A DNA stretch of 64,000 nt. Origin: Christensenella tenuis (GTDB taxonomy: Bacteria; Bacillota; Clostridia; Christensenellales; Christensenellaceae). The DNA lies in the NCBI RefSeq assembly GCF_014287795.1, contig NZ_JACOON010000004.1, positions 1 through 64,000 on the forward strand, read 5' to 3'. A model generated the notes under the pieces. That model searched no databases, had not been told where the DNA came from, and saw only the letters and a list, made by a program, of their open reading frames with translations. Position numbers and translations under genes: made by a program. Position 1 is the first letter of the stretch; the number at the start of each line of letters is the position of its first letter. Below, piece after piece: positions 35,730 to 43,335 of the stretch.

Positions 35730-36689
35730 CTACTTCTTCTTCGCTTTGTCGATGAGTACCGCAACAATAATCAGGGATCCGATGCAAATTTCCAGGATAA
35801 ACGAGTTTACGCCCAGCAAGTTGCCGCCGTTTCTTAGCGTCTGCATGATCAGGGCGCCGATTACTGTACCCACGATGCTGCCCTCGCCGCCGGACAGGCT
35901 CGCGCCGCCGACAACAGAAGCCGCGATTGCATCGAGTTCATATCCGTCGCCGCCTTTCGGCAGGCCATTCCCAACACGGGAAGCAAGCATGATACCCGCA
36001 ACCGCCGAACACAGTGCGCTCACAAGATAGATTCCATAGATATTGAGGCGGATGTTGACACCTGAAAGGCGCGTTGCCTCTTCATTGCTGCCGATCGAAT
36101 ATACATTCCTGCCAAATACTGTAAACTTCAGGATCAGTATTGCAATAATAATGGCAACGATCCAGATGATTGCCAGCGCCGGGATCCCCAGGATTGTCGA
36201 AGTAGCGAAATTAATGAAATCATCCGGCATGCCGGAAATCATTCGCGCGTCGGTAATCAGCATAATTACGCCGCGTACAATGGTCATTGTGCCAAGCGTC
36301 GCAATAAACGGCGGAACCTTGCCGTCATGCACAAGTACGCCATTGGCAACGCCAACGCCCGCGCTGGCTGCAATCGCTACCAGCACCGACGGTGCAATTC
36401 CCCATCCGCCTACCATCAGCATGGAGGCAAGGATGCCGGAAAAACCGACGATTGCGCCAACTGAAAGGTCAATGCCGCTTGAGATAATAACAAATGTCAT
36501 ACCGATTGCAACGACGCCGTTGATAGAGGTCTGCTTCATCAGGTTTGTCATGTTGTCCCATGTCATAAATTTATTCGACGCGATTGACAGGACGATAAAC
36601 ATCGCAATGAGAATGATAAGGATCATCATTTCCCCCGGCAATGCGCGTTTTTTCTTTTCAATAGGATTGATCGCTGTTTCTTTATTCAT
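35730..36689 (-). CDS. rbsC: Ribose-type ABC transporter permease
   Basis: This 319-aa permease of the BPD_transp_2 family has typical RbsC signatures: FVIISSGIDLSVGAIVGFSG, GSNEEATRLSGVNIRLN and SVVGGASLSGGEGSIVGTVIGALIM. It forms the membrane channel with the ATPase encoded 18 bp upstream. The gene symbol is given by family; the ligand is not proven to be ribose. Confidence 0.93.
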   Translation of the reverse strand: MNKETAINPIEKKKRALPGEMMILIILIAMFIVLSIASNKFMTWDNMTNLMKQTSINGVVAIGMTFVIISSGIDLSVGAIVGFSGILASMLMVGGWGIAPSVLVAIAASAGVGVANGVLVHDGKVPPFIATLGTMTIVRGVIMLITDARMISGMPDDFINFATSTILGIPALAIIWIVAIIIAILILKFTVFGRNVYSIGSNEEATRLSGVNIRLNIYGIYLVSALCSAVAGIMLASRVGNGLPKGGDGYELDAIAASVVGGASLSGGEGSIVGTVIGALIMQTLRNGGNLLGVNSFILEICIGSLIIVAVLIDKAKKK

Positions 36690-36707
36690 AATCCCTACTC
36701 CTTTTTC

Positions 36708-38213
36708 TTATACCATGCCGGATGCAAGGCGCAGAATGCGCTCTTCGTCCAGTCTGCCATCCACCATGAACTCGTCACGGTCAATCGTCGCCATCTGTTT
36801 CCCTTCCGAGATGACCATCAGCCGGTCTGCAAGCCCCATGACTTCGGGGAGGTAGGACGAGATCAGCACAATCGCTTTTCCCTGCTTAAGAAGTTGTTCA
36901 AACAAACGGTAGATTTCTACCTTTGCGCCAACATCGACGCCCACCGTGCATTCGTCAAAGATAAATAATTCGCTGTCTGCGCACAGCCATTTTGCAATAA
37001 CGACTTTCTGCTGGTTGCCGCCCGAAAGGTTCTGCACCTTCTGCTTGATGGACGGCGTTTTGATGCGGATTTGCTCTCTGTAATACTCGGCCCGTTCTTT
37101 CTCTCTGTTAACGTTGATCACTCCGGCTTTCGATATTTTTGAATAGGAGGCCAGATTGGTATTGACTTCAACGGAAAGCCCCATTGACAGCCCTTGTGTC
37201 TTTCTGTCTTCCGGCAGCAGCGCGACGCCGCTGTCGATTCCCTGCTTCGGCGATTTGTTATGGACCTTCTTTCCCAGCACCTTTATTTCGCCCGCGTCAA
37301 ACGGGTCTGCGCCAAATACGCCGCGCATGATTTCCGTACGTCCTGAGCCGACCAGCCCGAACATGCCGAGGATCTCGCCGCGCCGCACTTCAAGGCTGAT
37401 ATCCTCATATGCGCCTTTGCGGGTAAGCCCCTTTACTTCGAGTACCGTTTCACCGGGTTCGAAATGCTCAATGGAATACATATCGCCCACATCGCGGCCA
37501 ACCATCATGCGTACAAGGTCATCCTTATTGGTATCCGCAACGTTTACCGTTTCAACCAGCATCCCGTCTTTCAAAACGGTTACCCTGTCACCGAGTTCGA
37601 AAATTTCTTCAATCCGGTGGGAGATGTAAATAATGCCGCACCCGTGGTCGCGAAGCTTACCAATGAGCGTAAACAGGACTTCCACTTCCTCGTTTGCAAG
37701 AAGCGCCGTCGGTTCGTCAAACACGATTATTTTGGCTTTTTCATGTACAATTTTTGCAATCGTGACCATTTCCTGCTGGGCAATTGGAAGGTCTTTAATC
37801 CGCCTTTTAGGATCCACCTTAATATCCAGTTCCGTCAGCGTTTTTGATGTTTCGGAATTGATTTTTTTCCAATCCACCAAGCCCGCCTTTTTGGGAAGTT
37901 CCCCCAAGAAAAAATTTTCTGCTACGGAAAGGTGCGGTGCAAGCGTGATATCCTGATAAACGGCCCCAAGGCCCAGTTTCTTCGCCTGCTGCGGATTTTT
38001 AATCTGTACTTCCTGTCCCTCTACGAAAATTTTCCCCGATGAAGGTTCGTGGACGCCCATGAGCGCCTTGATCAGCGTAGATTTTCCCGCGCCGTTTTCC
38101 CCCATCAGCGCATGGACCTCGCCTGCCCTCACATCAAAATCAACGTCTTCGAGAGCTTTCACGCCCGGAAAAATTTTCGTGATTTTTTCCATTTTTACCA
38201 GTACGTTTTCCAT
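36708..38213 (-). CDS. rbsA: Ribose-type ABC transporter ATP-binding protein
   Basis: This 501-aa protein has two ATPase domains of normal RbsA length. Domain 1 has Walker A GENGAGKS, the motif LPIAQQEMVTIAKIV and Walker B IIVFDEPTALL. Domain 2 has the modified P-loop GLVGSGRTEI, the signature LSGGNQQKVVIAKWL and FDECTVGVD. It drives uptake through the adjacent permease. Unlike the ATPase at 9030-11501 it has no fused permease. Confidence 0.94.
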   Translation of the reverse strand: MENVLVKMEKITKIFPGVKALEDVDFDVRAGEVHALMGENGAGKSTLIKALMGVHEPSSGKIFVEGQEVQIKNPQQAKKLGLGAVYQDITLAPHLSVAENFFLGELPKKAGLVDWKKINSETSKTLTELDIKVDPKRRIKDLPIAQQEMVTIAKIVHEKAKIIVFDEPTALLANEEVEVLFTLIGKLRDHGCGIIYISHRIEEIFELGDRVTVLKDGMLVETVNVADTNKDDLVRMMVGRDVGDMYSIEHFEPGETVLEVKGLTRKGAYEDISLEVRRGEILGMFGLVGSGRTEIMRGVFGADPFDAGEIKVLGKKVHNKSPKQGIDSGVALLPEDRKTQGLSMGLSVEVNTNLASYSKISKAGVINVNREKERAEYYREQIRIKTPSIKQKVQNLSGGNQQKVVIAKWLCADSELFIFDECTVGVDVGAKVEIYRLFEQLLKQGKAIVLISSYLPEVMGLADRLMVISEGKQMATIDRDEFMVDGRLDEERILRLASGMV

Positions 38214-38305
38214 AGACTAATCCATCCCTTTCATTCATTTTGCGGCATTCAGCCGGGGGGAGGGAATCCCCTCCCCCGGAATGCCGAGTTATCAGAGAGT
38301 TGTAC

Positions 38306-39394
38306 TTAGCCTATTTTCTTTGTCATCGGATCAAGCAGCCCTTTGATCTCTTCATCGTCCATGTTGTCCTTCGTTACAACCGTAACACCGGTATCCACAT
38401 AGGATTCGAGCGTCTCTCCGGCGATTGCTTTCAGGGCATCTTCAACGCCCTTGTAGCCCATGCCGTAGGGATCCTGCAGGATCAGCGCGTCAACCGCGCC
38501 AGTGCCAAGGCCTTTGATTTCCTCCGGATCGGAGTCGAATGCAACCAGTACGAGATCATTTTCTTTGCCTGCTTCCGTGATGGCACGCGCCGCCCCGGAA
38601 CCGACCGTATTGTTGTCGGCAAAGAAGCCAAGAAGATCGTCGTTTGCCGAGATCTGGTCGGCAGCAGCATCCATTGCCTTTGTCATATCGCCGTCCACGT
38701 ATACGGTTTCAATCAGTTCAATATCAGGAGCAATTTCTTTCATCCTGTCGATGAAACCCTGGTCTCTGTCTGTCAGGACCTGGACGCCCGCCATATTGCT
38801 GATGACGCCAACTTTGCCCTTCAGCTCTTTGCCTTCTGCCTTAAGCTTTTCAACGAGCGTATCAGCCGCCGTCGCGCCGCCCTTCAGGTTGTCTGTTGCA
38901 AGGAGTGTCGCTACTTTATCCGTATTCACTTTGTTGTCTACCGTAATCACCGGGATTCCTTTGGCAACGGCGTCTTCAATCGCCGGAACCGTAGCGTCGG
39001 AACTCGTGGAAGCGATCACGATTGCGTCAGGTTCCCTGGAAATAATCTGTTCCAAGATGGAAACCTGCTGGTCAATATCCGATTCATTCGGAGGTCCGTC
39101 CGTCGTAACCTTTACTTTGTCTGGGTTTTCAGCCGCATAGTTTGTTGCGCCTACCAGCACATATTGCCAGAAATCAGAGTCTGTTGCTTTGATCAGAACC
39201 GCAACGTCCTTTACGCCGCCTTCGTCGGCAGGAGCCGCGGAAGTACCGTCAGCCGGGGCCGTAGATGCTTCCGTTGCGGCAGATGATTCCGCCGCAGGAG
39301 ATTCAGATGCCGTTCCGCCTTCTTGTCCGCAGCCAACGAGCGCTACGCTCAGCAGCATAACTGCAACTACCAGGATTGCCAACATTTTTTTCAT
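38306..39394 (-). CDS. rbsB: Ribose-type substrate-binding lipoprotein
   Basis: This 362-aa protein starts with a lipoprotein signal (lipobox ALVGCGQ), a Ser/Ala/Thr/Glu-rich linker, then a Peripla_BP_4 domain: VAVLIKATDSDFWQYVLVGA, ILEQIISREPDAIVIASTSS and IPVITVDNKVNTDKVATLLA. The frame continues upstream to 39484, but the ATG at 39394 has GGAGG upstream and is followed at once by the signal peptide. It is the first gene after the LacI operator dyad. Confidence 0.94.
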   Translation of the reverse strand: MKKMLAILVVAVMLLSVALVGCGQEGGTASESPAAESSAATEASTAPADGTSAAPADEGGVKDVAVLIKATDSDFWQYVLVGATNYAAENPDKVKVTTDGPPNESDIDQQVSILEQIISREPDAIVIASTSSDATVPAIEDAVAKGIPVITVDNKVNTDKVATLLATDNLKGGATAADTLVEKLKAEGKELKGKVGVISNMAGVQVLTDRDQGFIDRMKEIAPDIELIETVYVDGDMTKAMDAAADQISANDDLLGFFADNNTVGSGAARAITEAGKENDLVLVAFDSDPEEIKGLGTGAVDALILQDPYGMGYKGVEDALKAIAGETLESYVDTGVTVVTKDNMDDEEIKGLLDPMTKKIG

Positions 39395-39508
39395 CTTTTT
39401 TTCCTCCATTTTATATAGATATATTTTGGCCATATAGATTGGGGGATATGGCCTTTTCTTTGCAAAAGCGTTCCGCCTTCGCAAAACTTATTTTTCGTTA
39501 TCATTCGT

Positions 39509-39546
39509 ATGTATTCGTATACATTTTTGAATGTATACGAATACAT
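39509..39546. promoter_or_regulatory. Nested LacI-type operator dyad before rbsB
   Basis: ATGTATTCGTATACATT (39509-39525) and its exact reverse complement AATGTATACGAATACAT (39530-39546) flank a 4-bp spacer. Each arm is itself a LacI-like imperfect palindrome around CG. The same 16-mer with one mismatch lies before the lacI gene (40611). I infer control of both transcripts by the LacI protein at 39568-40596. Confidence 0.8.
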
Positions 39547-39567
39547 TTTTTGGTAAATAAAAATTTC

Positions 39568-40596
39568 TTATTTTGTTTTCAAGCTTTTCATTTGGGTGCA
39601 GGACTTCCTGATACACAACTGCGTTGGCATCACGATACTCCTTGGTTGAATGTCTTTGCCTTCTTCGCCCTTGCTGATGCGTTCCAGCAAAAGCTCGGCA
39701 GCAACCCGGCCCATGTTTGTGTTTGGCCTTTTGATAACCGTAACCGGCGGCTGCAAATGTGCCGCGAAGGGGAAATCATCAAAGCCCGCAAGCGATACTT
39801 CATCCGGGATATTGATCTTATAATCGACAAGCGCTTTATAAGCGCCCATTGTTGTCAGGTTGTTCCCGCCGATCATCGCCGTTGGCCGGTTCTTTAATTG
39901 TAAAAGTTTTTGTACTGCATGGTATCCGCCTTCTTCCGTAAAAAGCCCAGGCATCAGATACTCTTCTTTGATTGGAATTCCATTTTTTTTCATCGCCCTG
40001 TGGAACCCTTCCAGGCGTTCCTCACCGGGTGTCAACTCCTGCGGGCCATAAATCATCGCAATATCCGTGTGTCCGAGAGATACAAGATAATCTACGATCT
40101 GGCCGACCCCGCCTATATTATCGATCATCAGGTAATCGTTTTTCTGTACAGCTTTCGACTTCCTGTCGATCATAACGACCGGAATACCCATGTTCCCGAA
40201 TACATCGATATATTCGTTGTCCGAATCGACAAATACCGCTAATAATCCTGCTACACGGTAACGCAGCAGAGTATCGAGCGCCTTCTTCTCTTTTTCCGGA
40301 TCATCCGCCGTATTTTCAAAGATAATGTCATAACCCTGCTTAAAGCACATTTCCTGAAACCCGGAAAGCATTGCGATGAAGAAAGGATTCTTAATATCGG
40401 GTACCAGATAGCCTATGGTTTTGGTATTTGCCATACGCAAATTGCGCGCCATGGCATTTTGTACATAACCATTTTCCTTGATAACCTGCAATACCTTTTT
40501 CGCTGTTTTCGGAGAGACTTTTTTGTCTTTGTTAATGACCCTTGAAACCGTGGCAGAAGATACACCCGCTAATTTAGCGATATCTCTTTGATTCAA
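39568..40596 (-). CDS. LacI-family transcriptional regulator
   Basis: This 342-aa regulator has the LacI helix-turn-helix and hinge at residues 1-60 (MNQRDIAKLAGVSSATVSRV, then the ARNLR hinge). A periplasmic-binding-like effector domain follows (TIGYLVPDIKNPFFIAMLSG, AGFDDFPFAAHLQPPVTVIK). It precedes the rbs-type operon on the same strand. Sites matching TGTATnCGTATACATT lie before both lacI and rbsB, so it probably represses itself and the operon until the sugar or a derivative binds. Confidence 0.95.
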   Translation of the reverse strand: MNQRDIAKLAGVSSATVSRVINKDKKVSPKTAKKVLQVIKENGYVQNAMARNLRMANTKTIGYLVPDIKNPFFIAMLSGFQEMCFKQGYDIIFENTADDPEKEKKALDTLLRYRVAGLLAVFVDSDNEYIDVFGNMGIPVVMIDRKSKAVQKNDYLMIDNIGGVGQIVDYLVSLGHTDIAMIYGPQELTPGEERLEGFHRAMKKNGIPIKEEYLMPGLFTEEGGYHAVQKLLQLKNRPTAMIGGNNLTTMGAYKALVDYKINIPDEVSLAGFDDFPFAAHLQPPVTVIKRPNTNMGRVAAELLLERISKGEEGKDIQPRSIVMPTQLCIRKSCTQMKSLKTK

Positions 40597-40610
40597 TCTT
40601 CCACACCTAT

Positions 40611-40626
40611 TGTATGCGTATACATT
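40611..40626. promoter_or_regulatory. LacI-type operator before the lacI gene
   Basis: TGTATGCGTATACATT matches the rbsB operator 16-mer at 15 of 16 positions and lies 15 bp upstream of the lacI start. It supports autoregulation. Confidence 0.75.
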
Positions 40627-40703
40627 TTCCTTATGGCTATCATAGCCGCTCTGTTTTTATTTGTCAACCCTTTTTCATGAAAAATATAAATTGGACAAAA
40701 AAT

Positions 40704-40740
40704 AACAGGACAGGTCAAAAAACTTTTGACCTGTCCTGTT
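40704..40740 (-). terminator. Terminator after the phage tail-fibre gene
   Basis: A perfect stem AACAGGACAGGTCAAAA/TTTTGACCTGTCCTGTT is followed by ATTTTTT on the minus strand. It ends the prophage transcript before the lacI gene. Confidence 0.88.
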
Positions 40741-40845
40741 ATAAAAAAACTATGCCAATACTGGCGCAGCTTTCCATATGGGATCATTTTTTTGCTGGTT
40801 CCCGCATTTTTATCTTTGACTATTTCTTTTGTTTCTGCAAAACCC

Positions 40846-42003
40846 TTATTTGTTTAAAATTGCAGCGGCTTTCTCCAGTTCCAGAATTCGTCCTTCCAGT
40901 GCATCAATCTGTTTCTGCTGTCTCTGGCAAAGCGCTACAGTATCGCATAAAATTGCATTTTGATTCAACCCTTCAATACGCATTTCATATTCGGCTGGAC
41001 GATCTATAATATATTTTCCCGTTTCTTCGTCCATATGGCTTATTTCCGGCAGGGTAATGTGAGCTGTCCTGTAAATATAGCGTTCATCTATCTCCGCCGC
41101 TTCTTCTGCAATAAATGATTTTGCATTACCCCGGTCCTCATAGCCGCTTCCCGTTTTCCAATCATGGATAATCGGGCGCAAATGCAACGGTTTTACCGCA
41201 TCTTCTTCGGTTACATCTTGTATATTCTCTTTATATCGAATGGAGGACGGCGCAGCACAGTTCGCTGCATCTATATTTATCTTTGTTCCCGTTGCGCCGC
41301 GGTTACGCAAGGCCAATGTCTTATAAGATAATATTTGACTCCAGCCGTCTCCATTGTTTGTAAATTGCAAGCCGTTTATGTCGCTGACATTTACAATTAC
41401 GGCATTCACCTGTCCCTTCGATATAAGGGCAGGAGCAGTCACTGCCCCCGTAAACGTTCCTCCACTTTTCGGCATTGCCGCATCAGCTTTAGCCTGTGCA
41501 GCCGTTATCAGGCCTGCATAATATTCCGGCAATTGTCCGCCCAGTTTTTCCGCATCGATTCCGGCGTCCGCAAGTTTTCGTGTAATTCCTGTAATGTTTC
41601 CATTTTCAATTTTTACAACCGCCAGCTCCTGCTCATACTTTTTTCCAGTATTGTTGATATCCTCCTGTAGCAGTTCCGGGAAAGATGTTGTCGTGGAATA
41701 CACAACTTCTGTTGCAAATTGCGCGCATTCCTCCTGTGTGTTCGCGTTATTGAGGTCAATTTTCGCTTTAAGCTGCGCATATCCGTTCTGGATCGGTTCC
41801 TGCAACGGGAAATCCGTCTTCCCGTCTACCCAGATCATACGGCCGCATAGGGTAAACAATCCCGATGCAATCTCTATTTGTGTGCTCGTCGTCGTTACCG
41901 CACATCCCCAGAGAATCCCGTCGTGTGGATAAATGTTCCGGTAAACGCCTCCATCGTCCTTGGCTCTTGCAATCTGTTCGTCAAATGTAATTGGTCTGAT
42001 CAT
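40846..42003 (-). CDS. Prophage tail fibre with S74-type chaperone C-terminus
   Basis: This 385-aa protein looks like a tail fibre. It has an N-terminal adaptor-like region (IRPITFDEQIARAKDDGGVY, GLFTLCGRMIWVDG), a middle with KLGGQLPEYYAG and MPKSGGTFTGAVTAPAL, and a C-terminal peptidase S74 chaperone region (SSIRYKENIQDVTEEDAV, FIAEEAAEIDERY) ending in a coiled coil. S74 domains help fibres trimerise and then cleave themselves off. It is the last gene of the prophage on this side. A truncated phage gene lies directly upstream. Confidence 0.88.
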   Translation of the reverse strand: MIRPITFDEQIARAKDDGGVYRNIYPHDGILWGCAVTTTSTQIEIASGLFTLCGRMIWVDGKTDFPLQEPIQNGYAQLKAKIDLNNANTQEECAQFATEVVYSTTTSFPELLQEDINNTGKKYEQELAVVKIENGNITGITRKLADAGIDAEKLGGQLPEYYAGLITAAQAKADAAMPKSGGTFTGAVTAPALISKGQVNAVIVNVSDINGLQFTNNGDGWSQILSYKTLALRNRGATGTKINIDAANCAAPSSIRYKENIQDVTEEDAVKPLHLRPIIHDWKTGSGYEDRGNAKSFIAEEAAEIDERYIYRTAHITLPEISHMDEETGKYIIDRPAEYEMRIEGLNQNAILCDTVALCQRQQKQIDALEGRILELEKAAAILNK

Positions 42004-42021
42004 CTTCTTTTTTCTCCTTTT

Positions 42022-42180
42022 CTAAATTTGTTTTTTAAACGGATACGTGGTGCGCAGTTCTCCGCATTCGTATTCCGTAAGCCCACTGTTCTTTTTTATC
42101 CGCACAGCTGCGATATAGCTGCTGAAAAGTTTTCCGTCGAGCGAAATTTCCACCCGGTCATAAAAAGAAAACCGCGCTCT
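42022..42180 (-). pseudogene. Truncated C-terminus of a phage tail gene
   Basis: An open frame of 53 codons without a start reads DRVEISLDGKLFSSYIAAVR and ends LRTTYPFKKQI. It is in the right place for the gene preceding the fibre. An in-frame TAA at 42181-42183 marks its broken upstream edge, close to the junction with the integrative element. Confidence 0.6.
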
Positions 42181-42262
42181 TTAGACGGGTGTTCGTAAAA
42201 AGGTTAAACCTAAAAATTAACCATTTACGGCATCTGTCAGACGGGGTTGGCTAAAACGAAAG

Positions 42263-42297
42263 TAAGCTATACTTGGTTTATGACCAGGTATAGCTTA
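42263..42297 (+). terminator. Terminator at the element's left end
   Basis: TAAGCTATAC pairs with GTATAGCTTA, with inner TTGGT/ACCAG, followed by a T-rich run. It may shield the element's genes from outside transcription. Confidence 0.75.
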
Positions 42298-42342
42298 TTT
42301 TTATTTCGAAAATGCTATAAAATTTACGATTTGGAGGCACAT

Positions 42343-42708
42343 ATGATGCAAGGATTGAACTATATTCGTTGTGGTGATTATTACATCCCCGATATTCGTT
42401 TGCCGGAAGATAACAGGCCTATTGGTCGCTTTGGACGGATGCACAGGGAGTATTTGAGAGAGCATCACCCTGTCCGGTTCAATGCTTTATGTTTGAGTGG
42501 AGAGCTTTGGACATATTTGGCTGATTTGAATGAGCAGGCACAGGAACGTATGGAGTTTTTCATCGAGTAAATGAAAGTAGCCGAGGGCGTGATAGAGGAC
42601 ATGAAAGCGGCTGACCCAATGGCTTGGGTAGGTGCTATGAATTGCATCCGTAATCGTGCTGAGGAGATTGTCCTTGCTGAAATAATCTACGAGGAGGATG
42701 TGGTATGA
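42343..42708 (+). pseudogene. TnpV transposon-encoded protein gene with nonsense codon
   Basis: ATG 42343 (GGAGG upstream) encodes MMQGLNYIRCGDYYIPDIRL and continues with YLADLNEQAQERMEFFIE, then TAA at 42568-42570. The same frame then reads MKVAEGVIEDMKAADPMAWV and on to a TGA at 42706-42708, giving the usual TnpV length of about 120 residues. The stop probably replaces a Gln codon (CAA to TAA, one change). TnpV is a small conserved protein of Clostridial integrative elements with no proven function. The next gene starts in the TGA (ATGA overlap). Confidence 0.8.
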
Positions 42709-42983
42709 GAATCCTTGAAGAATTTTGGTATGGCAATATCGAGCCAACTGAGTATGATACATCTGCTTGCAAAGAATACAAGAAGCTGTTGGAGCTGATA
42801 TGCAGGAATGAAGAGAAGCTCAAAGCCACCATAACAGACGAGCAAAAAGAACTGTTTGATAAATACTCAGACTGTGTGCGAGAATATCAGTCCATCACCG
42901 ATTACTTACTGTTTCAGAGCAGCTTTAAGCTCGGATCAAGAATGATGTTGGAAGTCATGGAAAATATACCGTTTAACAGTTGA
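42705..42983 (+). CDS. DUF6809-family mobile-element protein
   Basis: This 92-aa helical protein reads MRILEEFWYGNIEPTEYDTS, then LLELICRNEEKLKATITDEQ and SSFKLGSRMMLEVM. The pattern fits the DUF6809 family, small proteins found next to TnpV in Clostridial integrative elements. The function is unknown. It overlaps the tnpV stop by four bases and is intact. Confidence 0.75.
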   Translation: MRILEEFWYGNIEPTEYDTSACKEYKKLLELICRNEEKLKATITDEQKELFDKYSDCVREYQSITDYLLFQSSFKLGSRMMLEVMENIPFNS

Positions 42984-43083
42984 TAAGTTAGGAAAATTTA
43001 CTTTATACCGCTTCAAAAGTGTATGAAGTGGATTTTTTTGTTCACATTTTCCTCGATTCTATTGGCTTTTTTAGCTAAATATG

Positions 43084-43111
43084 ATATCATTATATCAAGA
43101 TATAATGATAT
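43084..43111. promoter_or_regulatory. Perfect 13-bp dyad before the RHH gene
   Basis: ATATCATTATATC and GATATAATGATAT are perfect inverted repeats separated by AA. They lie 30 bp before the TTG start of a ribbon-helix-helix protein, so an operator for that protein is likely. Confidence 0.7.
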
Positions 43112-43140
43112 TATTTATGCTGCAAGAAGGAGGTGCAGTT

Positions 43141-43335
43141 TTGAGCGACCGAACTAAACAAGTGCAGTTCAGAATGCCAGAAGAACTGCATACCGACCTA
43201 AAAGCAGCACTGGCATACGATAGAAGTAGCTTTGCAGATTTTTTCAATAAAGCTGCGGAGGATTATCTGTTAAAGCGAGAAAAAGAGCAGCAGAAAAAAT
43301 CTAAGAGCAAAAATGGAGGAGCTAAAAATGGCTGA
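43141..43335 (+). CDS. Ribbon-helix-helix DNA-binding protein
   Basis: This 64-aa protein has the compact RHH pattern KQVQFRMPEELHTDLKAALA followed by SFADFFNKAAEDYLLKREKE and a Lys-rich tail. The start is TTG at 43141, supported by AAGGAGG at ideal spacing. It overlaps the methylase-nuclease gene by eight bases, so it is cotranscribed with the R-M genes. With the dyad just upstream it is probably the autorepressor (controller) of the R-M operon. Confidence 0.8.
   Translation: MSDRTKQVQFRMPEELHTDLKAALAYDRSSFADFFNKAAEDYLLKREKEQQKKSKSKNGGAKNG

Noticed and set aside
40593..40787. 64-aa frame upstream of lacI
   Set aside because: It covers the operator and the phage terminator hairpin and has no ribosome site.
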